Under the pieces are notes generated by a model. It was not told the origin of the DNA, did no database searches, and saw only the letters and a list, made by a program, of their open reading frames with translations. The translations under genes and the position numbers were made by a program. Shown here piece after piece: positions 51,874 through 60,977 of a stretch of 64,000 nucleotides of DNA (position 1 is the first letter of the stretch; every line of letters begins with the position of its first letter). Source of the DNA: DASYQD01 sp963846495 (GTDB lineage Bacteria > Acidobacteriota > Thermoanaerobaculia > Multivoradales > JAIOJS01); NCBI GenBank assembly GCA_963846495.1, contig CAWJWP010000036.1, positions 62,001-126,000 of the forward strand, written 5' to 3'.

Positions 51874-54493
51874 TCAGGGCGAGAAGGCGGACCAGTCGTT
51901 GAGCCCGCCGCTCTCGAAGCCGTTCACGAAGAGCGTGGCGACGCAGAGAGCCGGGAGCTGGACGTGGGTGACGGCGATGTCGTCGACGTACCAGCCTTCG
52001 GCGTCGACCGAGGCGTTGCTGCCGTAGCGCCACGACAGGCGCACCGTCTGCCCTGCGTAGGCGCTCAGGTTGACGGTCTTCTGCTGCCAGGTGAGCTGGT
52101 TGTTGCTCGAGAAGGCCGGCGTGCCGGACACCAGCGCCGCGCAGGCGTTGCCGCTCTGGGTGATGCTGTTGGGGTAGTTGCCGACCGGCGTGAGGCGCGT
52201 CCAGCTCACGCCGTCGTTGGTCGACACCTCGACGATGCCGCCGTCGGCGGAAGCCTGGGTGTCCCAGGCGGTCCAGAAGGTGAGCTGCGAGCTCTGCCCC
52301 GCGGTGAGCATCAGCGGCATCTGCAGGGACACGCAGAGCGAGCTCGAGGAGGTGGAGTAGAAGCTCCGCGCGCCGCTGTGGGAGCGGACGTTCGACAGGT
52401 GCCAGCCGGCGTGCTCGATGTTCTCGCTACCACCCACGCCGGCGGCCAGGGTGTCGAGGACGGGATCGCCAAGCTCGGCGCCGCTCGTGAAGGTGCCGTC
52501 GGCCACCGCGCCGCTCGCCGTGGCGCTGCGGCGCACGAGGTTCGTCTCCTCGCTGCCGTTGGCGTCGTCGGTCGCGCGCACGACGTAAAAGGCCTCCTCC
52601 CCGGGGGGCGGCGACAGGTCCTGGAAGCCGGTCCCGGTGACGTCCTGGGCGATGCGGTTGGCGACCGACGGCTCGAAGGTGTCGGTCGAGCCGCGGTAGA
52701 TCGAATAGGTCGGCGGCCCGCCGCAGTAGGCGGTCGCCGCTCCCCACGCGAGGGTGATCCCGCAGCTCGCCTGCCCGTTGTTGGTGGCGCCGGTGAGCCC
52801 GGCGAAGACGGGCGGAGCGGAGCAGCTTCCGGAGGTCGAGGCCGTCGTACAGGTCGAAGGCGCCGAGGTGCAAAAGCCGGTGGTGTCGGTCTCACGGACA
52901 CGGTAGCCGTAGGTCACCGCGCCCGAGGCGGAGAAGTCGTCGTAGGACGGCGTCTCCAGGCCGGAAGCCACCGGGACGAAGGTGCCGCCGCACCCACCGA
53001 GGGCGCGCTCGACGGTGAAGCGGTTCCCCGCCGTACCGGTGCCGGTCCAAGTGAGGTCGATCCGGTGGTCGCCGTTCGGCCCCGCGGTCAACCCGGTGGG
53101 CGCGGGCGCCCCGCTGCAGAGGTTGGTGGGGCGCACCAGGTAGAGACCCTGAGAGATGTGCGAGACCGGGATGACGCCGGAGGCGAAGAAGGGGTAGTGG
53201 TTCCAGGTGCCGTCGAACTGGGCGTCGTTGTTGTTTGGGTAGACGTCGAAGAAGCCGACTGGGGTGAGCTGCGACTGCGGGAGGTTCGACAGCGCCAGGA
53301 TGCGCAGGCCCGCCTGGTAGTTCGACTGAAAGACGAAGTTCCCGCGCACGTAGAGGTTGTGGTCGATCGCCGGGGTCGCGTGGTCGAAGTAGCCGTTGCC
53401 GCCCGACGGCACGATCGCGTTGAGGTTCAAGGCGTCGAAGACGTAGGTGCGCGTCGGGTTGCCCACGTTCTGCTCGTCGAGCTCGTCGTTGAGCAGGATG
53501 TAGCGGTGGTCGTCGGTGAACCAGGCCTGGTGCGAGAAGCCGACGGTGTTGTACTGCAGGCTCGACAGGCGGACGGGCACCGCGTGGTTGGTGACGTCGA
53601 TGATGTCGAGCCGGTGAGCCGAGCCGCGGGCGGCGAGGCAGATCTCGCGGCCGGCGCACGCCTGGGGGCCGGGAGCCACCGGGTCGCAGTCGAGGTCGGG
53701 ACCGTGGTAGACGAAGCACTGGTTCTCGTGCACGTACCCGCCGTCGTTGTAGCAGCCCGTGAACTGCGGGCTCACCGGGTTGGCGAGGCTGACGACGTGC
53801 ATGTTGCCGCTGCAGGTGACGACGTTGGGGTTGCCGCCCATGCCGGTGGTGCCGACCAGGTAGGCGTAGCCGGTGTCCTCGTTGATCGAGATCGTGTGGG
53901 TGTTCGAGACCTTGTCGTAGAACGCCGTCTCGGCGAAGGTGACCGGCGGCGAGACGACGTTGCGCAGCTGGGTGAGGTCGAAGACCTGCATCCCGTGGCC
54001 GGACTGCTCGCTGACGATGTAGGCGTAGTTCTGGTAGACGCGCACGTCGCGCCAGGTGTTGCTGGTGCCGGTATGCGTCGGCAGCTTGCCGGCGTAGACG
54101 GGCGACTCCGGGTCGTCGATGTCGATGAACGCCGTGCCGTTGTTGAGGCCGAGGAGCACCCACTCGTGCCCGGTCACGGGATCGGTCCAGCCCCAGAGGC
54201 TGTTGGTCTTCACCGACGTCGCGGCGGTGCCGAAAGTGGCGTGCGGCATGAACTCGAGCAGGTCGACGTTGCTGCACGGATAGACGCCCGCCGCCATGCC
54301 GCCGATGCAGGCCTGCAGATGCCTGACCGCCGCCATCGGCGTGGACGCCGCGGCGGCCGTCTCGAGCGCGCTCTCCATGCGAGCGAGCGCCTCGGCGTCC
54401 GCCGCTGACGCAGCAAGCGACGGAGAGGGCGGTCAGGGTTGTCAGAGCCAGAAGGCAACCCGCGGCCCGGGCGCGGTCGAGCAAGTTCGGCAT
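51874..54493 (-). CDS. Secreted choice-of-anchor B protein (LVIVD propeller, FnIII, jelly-roll), frameshift in signal peptide
   Basis: The product is about 870 residues. ATG 54493 opens a signal peptide (GCLLALTTLTALS). The frame then changes near 54425 into SLAASAADAEALARME and the long mature part. Residues about 50-450 are the choice-of-anchor B/LVIVD propeller (WGWTDPVTGHEWVLLGLNNG, TAFIDIDDPESPVYAGKLP, YAYIVSEQSGHGMQVFDLTQ, HNLYVRGNFVFQSNYQAGLR). Two fibronectin III-like domains follow, then a MAM/jelly-roll-like domain (AGWHLSNVRSHSGARSFY, DGGIVEVSTNDGVSWTRL, VRLSWRYGSNASVDAEGWYV). It ends LFVNGFESGGLNDWSAFSP, a probable sorting tail. It is exported and perhaps surface-bound. The gene is preceded by a GGAGAGAG ribosome site. 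Confidence 0.8.
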
Positions 54494-54556
54494 CGAGACT
54501 CTCTCCAGGAAGAAGATGACAGGAGCTTCAGGCTACCAGACCGGCCCGGCGCTTCG

Positions 54557-55327
54557 TCAGAGCCGAGAGGCGCGGACGAAGAGTGGGATGCGAACGATGC
54601 GGACCGTCGAGGCGTCGCCGAAGAGCGGCGCCAGCTCGTCGCGGACGAGCTCCGCCGGATCGACTCCGGTCGTCTCGCGGTAGGCGTGCGCGCCGCTCCA
54701 GCTCCGCACGTAGTCGAGCGCGGCGTCGAGCGTCCAGTGCGCTTCGAGCGTGAAGGACGGCGCCGCGATCGGGGAGCCGGGCATCGCGATCGTGGCGTAG
54801 CGCTCGTCGACGTAACGGACGCGGTCGTCGAAGTACGGGCGCAGCACGTCCCAGTAGAGGCGGTGGAAGGCGCGGTCGAACGGCGGCTCGCAGATGGCGG
54901 TGTGGTACGTCCACGCGGCGAGCACGCCACCGGGGCGGAGCACGCGCTCGGCCTCGGCGAAGAAGCTCGCGAAGTCGAGCCAGTGCAGCGCCGCCGCGAC
55001 GGTGACGACGTCGGCGCTCCCGCCGGCGAGGCCCGACCGGTCGGCAGCAGCGAGCCGGTACTCGACGCGCGGATGAGACGGCGCGTGCGCCAGCTGCTCG
55101 GCGCTGTGGTCGGTGGCCACCACGCGCGCGAAGTGCGCCGCCAGGCCGCGCGCCGCCTGGCCGTTGCCGGTCGCGCAATCCCAGGCGAGCTCGCGACGCT
55201 CGACGAGCTCAGCGAGCCACTCGTAGAGCGCCGGCGGGTAGGTGGGCCGGACCCGCGCGTAAGTCGCTGCGAGCGGCGAGAAGTCGGGGGCAGCGGCCGG
55301 CTGGTGCTGGGTGATGGGTCTGACCAC
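54557..55327 (-). CDS. Class I SAM-dependent methyltransferase
   Basis: The product has 256 residues. The start is taken as GTG 55327, the first in-frame codon; no better start exists. Motif I is WDCATGNGQAARGLAAHFA, motif II RVVATDHSAEQLAHA, motif III VEYRLAAADRSGLAGGSADV with VTVAAALHWLDF after it, and RVLRPGGVLAAWTYH follows, all typical of Methyltransf_11 proteins of the trans-aconitate or ubiquinone type. 'AALHWLD' and the late YVRSWSGAHAYRETTGVDP match yeast Crg1-like methyltransferases. Substrate unknown. It is divergent from the DUF433 antitoxin, the start codons being 18 bases apart. Confidence 0.82.
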   Translation of the reverse strand: MVRPITQHQPAAAPDFSPLAATYARVRPTYPPALYEWLAELVERRELAWDCATGNGQAARGLAAHFARVVATDHSAEQLAHAPSHPRVEYRLAAADRSGLAGGSADVVTVAAALHWLDFASFFAEAERVLRPGGVLAAWTYHTAICEPPFDRAFHRLYWDVLRPYFDDRVRYVDERYATIAMPGSPIAAPSFTLEAHWTLDAALDYVRSWSGAHAYRETTGVDPAELVRDELAPLFGDASTVRIVRIPLFVRASRL

Positions 55328-55333
55328 CTTCGT

Positions 55334-55345
55334 TACAATCTCATT
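55334..55345 (+). promoter_or_regulatory. TANNNT -10 element of the DUF433/DUF5615 pair
   Basis: TACAAT (55334-55339, five of six -10 consensus bases) lies six bases before GTG 55346 and there is no Shine-Dalgarno site. The transcript is probably leaderless. Confidence 0.5.
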
Positions 55346-55693
55346 GTGAGCCAGCCCGCCGTGCTCGACCCCGTGCCTTTGGTGTTTCCAGACGATGGCT
55401 CGCCTATTCGTGTCACGGGTACTCGCCTGACCCTAGACGCCATCGTGGGAGCCTTCAAGCGGGGCGCCACCGCTGAGGAGATAGCACAGGATTACCCGCC
55501 GATCTCACTACCGGACGTGTACGCCGTCATCGCGTACTACCTCCGACATCGTGACGAGGTCGAGGGCTACCTGTCGACGCGGGCGGGCGAACACGCCGAG
55601 CTCCGGCGCGAGATCGAGGCTCGTCCCGAGTACCAGGATCTGCGCAAGCGGCTCCTCGCGCGAGTCGACGAGGCGAAGGCAGCGTCGCGTTGA
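55346..55693 (+). CDS. DUF433-domain antitoxin
   Basis: The product has 115 residues, starting at GTG 55346. The DUF433 winged-helix core is present: IRVTGTRLTLDAIVGAFKRG, ATAEEIAQDYPPISLPDVYA, VIAYYLRHRDEVEGYL. DUF433 proteins commonly pair with DUF5615 PIN-like proteins as toxin-antitoxin systems. The C-terminal helix is highly charged (RAGEHAELRREIEARPEYQD) and probably binds the toxin. Its TGA overlaps the next gene's TTG start (TTGA), as in the vapBC pair of this window. Confidence 0.85.
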   Translation: MSQPAVLDPVPLVFPDDGSPIRVTGTRLTLDAIVGAFKRGATAEEIAQDYPPISLPDVYAVIAYYLRHRDEVEGYLSTRAGEHAELRREIEARPEYQDLRKRLLARVDEAKAASR

Positions 55694-56043
55694 CGCTGCG
55701 GTTTGCCGCCGACGAGAACTTCGACGGCAGGATCGTTCGCGGACTGGTCAGGGTCCTACCCGATCTCGATCTGGTTCGCGTGCAGGACACTTCACTCGCC
55801 GCAGCCGGCGACGATGAGGTGCTCGCGTGGGCCGCGCGCGAGGGCCGTGTCGTGCTCACTCACGACGTCAGCACGATGACCGCGACCGCTTGGTCTCGCG
55901 TTCGGACTGGTCTTCCGATGGCGGGTGTCATCGAAGTCGACGCCGAGCACTCGATCGGGGCGGTGATCGCCGATCTGAGGCTCATCGCGTTGGCCTGCTC
56001 ACCGCACGAGCTGAACGGCCAAGTTCTCTTCTTGCCGCTCTGA
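55690..56043 (+). CDS. DUF5615 PIN-like toxin
   Basis: The product has 117 residues, starting at TTG 55690. LRFAADENFDGRIVRGLV carries the first acidic site (DEN). GDDEVLAWAAREGRVVLTHD followed by VSTMT carries the second (DDEVL) and third (THD), the standard pattern of Mut7-C/DUF5615 PIN-like nucleases. The C-terminus (IGAVIADLRLIALACSPHEL) fits the family length. All acidic residues are present, so the toxin is likely active. It is co-translated with the DUF433 antitoxin. Confidence 0.85.
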   Translation: MTLRFAADENFDGRIVRGLVRVLPDLDLVRVQDTSLAAAGDDEVLAWAAREGRVVLTHDVSTMTATAWSRVRTGLPMAGVIEVDAEHSIGAVIADLRLIALACSPHELNGQVLFLPL

Positions 56044-56090
56044 GCGCAAGCTCGGAAACCCCGGAACCTCGCGGCGAAGCTACATCACGG

Positions 56091-56112
56091 ACGATGGCCT
56101 ACCGGCCGTCGT
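56091..56112 (+). terminator. Hairpin after the DUF433/DUF5615 pair
   Basis: ACGATGGCC (56091-56099) and GGCCGTCGT (56104-56112) form a 9-bp stem with one T-G pair and a TACC loop. There is no T-tract after it, so intrinsic termination is uncertain. It lies 48 bases after the toxin stop. Confidence 0.35.
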
Positions 56113-56204
56113 GCGGGAGAGTTGGATCCTGAAGCCCTCTACCGCTCCACCCGCTGATCACGCCGGCGGTTAACGATCCTTCACGCCCACCCGTCCTCTA
56201 AGAC

Positions 56205-57344
56205 ATGAGCACGTCCTACTTCCTGATCCTCGCCATCGCCGCCGTGAGTGCTTCCTGTGCAAGGGCTCCCGAGCCCAAGATGGCGCTTGCGGAGGCCACG
56301 ATCCCGGTCGGTGCGATGCCGGTGGAGGTCGCGGCCGGCGACCTCGACGGCGACGGCAAGCTCGACCTGGTGAGCGCCGACGCGCGCGGCCGCACGATCT
56401 CCATCCGCTTGCAGCGCGACGGCGATTGGGTGCCGGCCGTCGGCGCAGCGCCGACGCTTCCGCTCGAGCCGCATAACGTCGCGCTCGGCGACCTCGACCG
56501 CGACGGCGATCTCGATCTGCTTGCCACGGCGCACGACTCGGGCGGGGTCTTCGCCTGGCTCGGCGACGGCAGCGGACGGTTCGCGCCCGCGCCGGGCTCG
56601 CCGGTCGCGGCCTTCGGCGGCGCTCGCCCGCACAACCACGGCCTCGCCGTCGGCGACCTCGACGGGGACGGCGACGCCGATGTCGTCGTCGCCGATCAGG
56701 ACGCGCGCGCGGCCGGCGTGCTCCTCGCCGTCGGCGGCGGTCGCCTCGTTCCGTCGCAGGCGTCGCCGGTCGCGCTCGGCGCCGAGCCTTATCCGCCGGC
56801 GCTGGGCGACGTGAATCGCGACGGCAAGCTCGACCTCGTCGTCCCGCTGGTCGGCGGCCAGGCCGTCGCGGTCCTGCTCGGCGACGGCGGCGGCGGGTTT
56901 GCGCCGGCACCGGGCTCGCCGCTGCGGACGGTGCGGCCTCGTCCGTACGCCGTCATGCTCGGCGACGTCGATCGCGATGGAGCGCTCGACGTGGTGGCGG
57001 CCCACGACGACACCGACGAGGTCAGTGTGCTGCTCGGCGACGGCAGCGGCCGCCTGCACGCGGCGCCCGGATCGCCGGTCTCGCTCGGCCTGCGCGTCTC
57101 GCGCGGGGCGCTCGCCGACGTCGACGGCGATGGTCACCTCGACCTCGTGGCGGCGGGCAGCGGCTCGCTGGTGATCGCGCACGGCGACGGCCGCGGCGGG
57201 CTCGCGCCGTCACGCCACGCGTCCTTCAGCGGCTGGAGGGCCATCGCGCCCGACCTCGACGGCGACGGCAAGCCCGAGATCGTCGCGCCCGACCCCGATG
57301 CCTCGGTGCTGCGGGTCTGGCGGACTACTTCAAGGCGACGTTGA
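56205..57344 (+). CDS. FG-GAP/VCBS-repeat lipoprotein
   Basis: The product has 379 residues. A lipoprotein signal (LILAIAAVSASC) precedes seven blades of an FG-GAP beta-propeller, each with a calcium-binding DxDxDG-type loop: GDLDGDGKLDLVSADARG, GDLDRDGDLDLLATAHDSGG, GDLDGDGDADVVVADQDARA, GDVNRDGKLDLVVPLVGG, GDVDRDGALDVVAAHDDT, DVDGDGHLDLVAAGSG and DLDGDGKPEIVAPDPD. Such integrin-like propellers sit on the cell surface and bind proteins or sugars. The 161 bases before it hold only the hairpin at 56091. Its end overlaps the convergent gene at 57325 by 20 bases. Confidence 0.82.
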   Translation: MSTSYFLILAIAAVSASCARAPEPKMALAEATIPVGAMPVEVAAGDLDGDGKLDLVSADARGRTISIRLQRDGDWVPAVGAAPTLPLEPHNVALGDLDRDGDLDLLATAHDSGGVFAWLGDGSGRFAPAPGSPVAAFGGARPHNHGLAVGDLDGDGDADVVVADQDARAAGVLLAVGGGRLVPSQASPVALGAEPYPPALGDVNRDGKLDLVVPLVGGQAVAVLLGDGGGGFAPAPGSPLRTVRPRPYAVMLGDVDRDGALDVVAAHDDTDEVSVLLGDGSGRLHAAPGSPVSLGLRVSRGALADVDGDGHLDLVAAGSGSLVIAHGDGRGGLAPSRHASFSGWRAIAPDLDGDGKPEIVAPDPDASVLRVWRTTSRRR

Positions 57345-58297
57345 AGCGCGCGTCGAGCACCAGCTCGTGGTCCATGATCTCGTGGGGTTCTCTGGTGTAG
57401 AGCCTGCCCTCGACGGTGCTCGTATCGAAGGCCAGGGTCTCGAGCTGCTGCCAGCCGGTGCTCGAGGCGAACTCGAGGCCGGCGAGGTGGAAGCCGCCGC
57501 TGATGACGCGGCCGTTGGCGTCGATCGTGACCGTGAGGCCGTGGAGCTTCCCGGCCTTGATCAGGTCGCGCGGGCCGAAGCGGTCGGCGAGGATCGCCGC
57601 CGGCACCGGCACGTCGACGAGGTGGAGCACGACGTCCTTCTTCTTGGGGTCGAAGAAGCCCGGCTGGGTGAACGCGTAGGCGTGGCGTAGCTCGTACACC
57701 TTGCCGTCGACCGTCAGCGTGCCGGCAGCCGTGCCCGGCTGCCATCGATGGCTTGGGCAGCGGCTGCACGGGAGCATCGAAGGTCACCTGGTAGGTCCAC
57801 GCGTCGTCGAAGAAGTCGGCCTCGGCGGAGGCCTTGCCGGCCACCCGCGCGTCGAGGCGGCTGACCTCGAAAGCGTCGGGACGGCCGGGGACGTCGCTGC
57901 CCAGCGCGCCGTGGTGGAGGGTCTGCCGTGCCGCTTGCCGCTTGCCGTCGACCACCCAGGAGATCCCTTGAACCTTGCCGTCCCGCAAGGCGCCCTCGAC
58001 GCTCGACACGTAGGTGAGGTCGGCGAGCGGCAGCGGCTCGTCGGTGAGGACGACGAGCACACCCTCGGCCGCGGTCTCTCCTTCCTCGGGCGCACGGATC
58101 TCGAACTGCTCGCTGTCCGGCATGGTGGCGCCCTTCACCTTGCGCGCATAGGCGTGCTCGAGCGCGACGGTCTTGCCGTTGACGGTGAGCGTGCCGGTGG
58201 CGGTGCCGCCCGGTGGCGCCGCTTCGAGACGCGCGCCGGCGACACCCAGGCAGAGCCCGACGATGACGATGGCGAGAACGGGGAGACGCTGGCGCAT
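57325..58297 (-). CDS. Secreted protein with a tandemly duplicated domain, one frameshift
   Basis: ATG 58297 has GGAGGA five bases upstream and a signal peptide (LPVLAIVIVGLCLGVAGARL). Two copies of one domain follow. The first opens ATGTLTVNGKTVALEHAYAR and contains VLVVLTDEPLPLADLTYVSS. The second, after a frame change near 57735, opens AAGTLTVDGKVYELRHAYAF and contains VVLHLVDVPVPAAILADRFG, DLIKAGKLHGLTVTIDANGR. Each copy is about 140 residues with the same strand order and a closing block (SRLDARVAGK / SSTVEGRLYT type). I do not recognise the family. With the frame restored the protein has about 323 residues. It is divergent from the redox-like operon that starts at 58523. Confidence 0.55.
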
Positions 58298-58522
58298 GGG
58301 GTCCTCCGGGTCGTACACCTGCCATTCGCGAAGGAACCGCTTCAGGGGGCTCACTCTGCCCGCTTCGACCGCGGGTTCTTCATAGGATTCGCGAGCGGCC
58401 TTCGTCAGGATTGTGGACCGCTCGCCGGGCCACGATTCGAGCCGCTTTGTTTTCAACCACTTGCGGACCCCGCTAGAATGGCGTGAACCTTGCCATCGTC
58501 GGCTGCCAGGAGGATCGCGCTC

Positions 58523-59119
58523 ATGCAGAGTCTCACCGCCGCGCCGCCGTTGACCCCGTCCGCTCCGGGCAGCCTGGTCCAGCGGCTGAACACCACCTGG
58601 CACAAGCCCGCCCTCCTCACGTTCGCGGTCATCGTGCTGGCGCACTGGGCGGAGCACCTGGCCCAGGCCACTCAGATCTACGTCCTCGGCTGGCCGCTCC
58701 CCGCATCGCGCGGCGTGCTGGGCCTGTGGTACCCGTGGCTGGTGAAGTCGGAGGTGCTGCACTACGGCTACGCGCTGGTCATGCTGCTCGGCCTGTGGCT
58801 GTTCCGCAGCGGCTTCAAGGGTCGCGCGCGCAAGTGGTGGATGGCCGCCTTCTTCATCCAGTTCTGGCACCACATCGAGCACGGGCTGCTGCAGGGGCAG
58901 GCTCTCCTCGGCAAGAACCTCTTCGACTCGCCGGTGCCGCTGAGCATCCTGCAGCTGTGGGTGCCGCGCGTCGAGCTCCACCTCTTCTACAACACGGTGG
59001 TCTTCATTCCCATGGTGGTGGCGATGTACTTCCACATGTTCCCGTCGCCCGAGGACGAGGCGCAGCACGCGTGCACCTGCTCGCTGCATCGGCACGCGCA
59101 CGCACACGCCAAAGCCTGA
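58523..59119 (+). CDS. His-rich polytopic membrane protein
   Basis: The product has 198 residues. ATG 58523 has AGGAGG ten bases upstream; TAGAAT at 58474-58479 may be the -10. Four helices contain many His in pairs that could be on one face: FAVIVLAHWAEHLAQATQ, LHYGYALVMLLGLWLF, FIQFWHHIEHGLLQGQ and LHLFYNTVVFIPMVVAMYFH. The C-terminus HACTCSLHRHAHAHAKA looks metal-binding. It is the first gene of a four-gene co-directional set with YtkA/FixH-like and FixG-like proteins, which suggests a role in metal or electron handling. No named family is recognised. Confidence 0.55.
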   Translation: MQSLTAAPPLTPSAPGSLVQRLNTTWHKPALLTFAVIVLAHWAEHLAQATQIYVLGWPLPASRGVLGLWYPWLVKSEVLHYGYALVMLLGLWLFRSGFKGRARKWWMAAFFIQFWHHIEHGLLQGQALLGKNLFDSPVPLSILQLWVPRVELHLFYNTVVFIPMVVAMYFHMFPSPEDEAQHACTCSLHRHAHAHAKA

Positions 59120-59523
59120 GCCGGTCTCGCCGGCTCGCCCCAGCACTGCGCGGTCTCGCCGCTGCTGCCTGGCTCGCCTGGGCGGCGGGCTGCTCGCGCC
59201 CGGCATCCGAAGACGAGGGCGTGCGCGTGGAGCTCACGACGCAGCCGCAGCCGCCGGTGGTGGGCACCGCGCAGGTCGCGGTTCGGCTGCGCGACGCCGC
59301 CGGCCGGCCGCTGCCGGCGATCGCGGTGGCGCTGGAGGCGAACATGACGCATCCCGGCATGCGGCCCAGCCTCGCCACCGCGCGGTTGCAGCCGCCCGAC
59401 CGCTGGCTGGCCGACCTCGAGCTGCCGATGGGCGGTGACTGGGTGGTGACGGTGGAGGCGCGGCTCGCGGATGGCCGCACCGTGCGCCGCGAGGTGCCGT
59501 TGCCGGGGGTGGCGTCGCGGTGA
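59071..59523 (+). CDS. YtkA/FixH-like lipoprotein
   Basis: The product has 150 residues if GTG 59071 is the start, which overlaps the preceding gene by 49 bases in another frame. A lipoprotein signal ends at LAWAAGC. The domain GTAQVAVRLRDAAGRPLPAI, then MTHPGMRPSLATARLQP and LELPMGGDWVVTVEARLADG matches the YtkA-like beta-sandwich, where MTHPGM is a candidate copper-binding Met/His loop. FixH and related proteins help assemble cbb3-type oxidases alongside FixG. The stop overlaps the FixG-like GTG start (GTGA). Confidence 0.72.
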   Translation: MHLLAASARARTRQSLSRSRRLAPALRGLAAAAWLAWAAGCSRPASEDEGVRVELTTQPQPPVVGTAQVAVRLRDAAGRPLPAIAVALEANMTHPGMRPSLATARLQPPDRWLADLELPMGGDWVVTVEARLADGRTVRREVPLPGVASR

Positions 59524-60977
59524 TCGCGACGCCGGCCGACCGCGCGGCGCCGGTCGTGCCGCCCTTCGACTTGTTGCGCGTGCCGCTCGTCGGCGCGCTG
59601 CTGCGCCGCCCCGCCACGCGGCTGCTCGTTCGCCTGCTGCTGCTCGCGCTCGCCGTCGCCATGGTGCTGCACGGCTGGTTCGGCTCGCAGCTGGCGCCCA
59701 AGAACCTCTCGACGCTGCTCACCTGGGTGCACTACCGCGGGCTGCTGGTGCTGGCGGTGCTGGTCGCCGGCAACGTGTTCTGCTACTCCTGCCCGATGGT
59801 GCTGGTGCGCGACGTCCTGCGCCGCTTCGTGCACCCCGCGCTGCACTGGCCGCGCCGCCTGCGCAACAAGTGGACGGCGGTGGCGCTGTTCGCCGGCGTG
59901 CTGTTCTGCTACGAGCTGTTCGACCTCTGGGGCGACCCCTGGTTGACCGCCTGGCTCATCGCCGGCTACTTCATCGTTGCCGCGGTCGTCGACGTACTCT
60001 TCCGCGGCGCCACCTTCTGCAAATACCTCTGCCCCGTCGGCCAGTTCAACTTCCTCGCCTCGACGGTGTCGCCGCTCGAGGTGGCGGTGCGTGACAGCAG
60101 CGTCTGCGCCACCTGCCGCACCAAGGACTGCATCGTCGGGACGGCCGCCTCCTCCCCCACGCGCCCGCCGCAGCGCGGCTGCGAGCTCGTGCTGTTCCAG
60201 CCGCGCAAGGTGGGCAACCTCGACTGCACCTTCTGCCTCGACTGCGTCTACGCCTGTCCGCACGACAACGTGGGCATCCTCGCCCGCCTCCCCGCCGAGG
60301 AGCTGGTGGACCCGCGTCACCGCGCCGGCATCGGCCGCGTGGCGCAGCGTCCCGACCTCGTCTTCCTCGCCACCGTCTTCACCTTCGGCGCCCTGCTCAA
60401 CGCCTTCGCCATGGTGAGCCCGGTGCAAGCCGTGGAGCAGTGGCTCGCGGGCCTGCTCGGCACGTCGCACGAGGCGCCGGTGCTCGGCGCGATCTTTTTC
60501 GTCGCGCTCGTGGTCGAGCCGCTGCTGCTGCTCGGCGGCGCGGCGTGGGCGGCGCGGCGGCTCACCGGCGGGCGCGAACGGCTGCTGCGCCTCGCCATGC
60601 GCTACGCCTACACGCTGGTGCCGCTCGGCTTCGGCATGTGGCTGTCGCACTACCTCTTCCACTTCATGACCGGCGCGCTGACGGTGGTGCCGGTGCTGCA
60701 GTCGCTCCTGCAGCGCGCCGGGCTGGCGGTGTTGGGTGCGCCCGACTGGACGCTCGCCGGGTTGCGCGCTCAGGCGCTGCTGCCGCTCGAGGTGGGGTTC
60801 CTGCTGCTCGCGCTCGGAGTATCGCTGGCGCTGGCCTGGCGGCTGGCCGCCGCCGACGCTCCGGCGCGTCCAGTGCGGGCCTTCTTGCCGTGGGCCACGC
60901 TGCAGGTCCTGCTCGCCGCCGCCGCCGTCTGGGTCCTCTTCCAGCCGATGCAGATGCGGGGGACGTTCCTCTCGTGA
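59520..60977 (+). CDS. FixG/NapH-like polytopic 4Fe-4S membrane protein
   Basis: The product has 485 residues, starting at GTG 59520. Four or five helices carry a pair of Cys in VFCYSCPMVL and a CKYLCPVGQF motif, as in NapH/NosR/FixG family proteins. A cytoplasmic segment holds CATCRTKDC and CTFCLDCVYACPHDN, which can build two [4Fe-4S] clusters. A second set of five helices follows with buried His (LSHYLFHFMTG), possible haem or quinone ligands. FixG moves electrons across the membrane, with a proposed role in copper or oxidase assembly. It is longer than FixG, having the extra C-terminal helices. It is part of a coupled chain by GTGA overlaps on both sides. Confidence 0.78.
   Translation: MIATPADRAAPVVPPFDLLRVPLVGALLRRPATRLLVRLLLLALAVAMVLHGWFGSQLAPKNLSTLLTWVHYRGLLVLAVLVAGNVFCYSCPMVLVRDVLRRFVHPALHWPRRLRNKWTAVALFAGVLFCYELFDLWGDPWLTAWLIAGYFIVAAVVDVLFRGATFCKYLCPVGQFNFLASTVSPLEVAVRDSSVCATCRTKDCIVGTAASSPTRPPQRGCELVLFQPRKVGNLDCTFCLDCVYACPHDNVGILARLPAEELVDPRHRAGIGRVAQRPDLVFLATVFTFGALLNAFAMVSPVQAVEQWLAGLLGTSHEAPVLGAIFFVALVVEPLLLLGGAAWAARRLTGGRERLLRLAMRYAYTLVPLGFGMWLSHYLFHFMTGALTVVPVLQSLLQRAGLAVLGAPDWTLAGLRAQALLPLEVGFLLLALGVSLALAWRLAAADAPARPVRAFLPWATLQVLLAAAAVWVLFQPMQMRGTFLS

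Noticed and set aside
57134..59206. 690-codon minus-strand open frame spanning the duplicated-domain gene and the start of the redox-like locus
   Set aside because: Only its middle portion is coding (from ATG 58297); the upstream part is the complement of the His-rich membrane protein gene.
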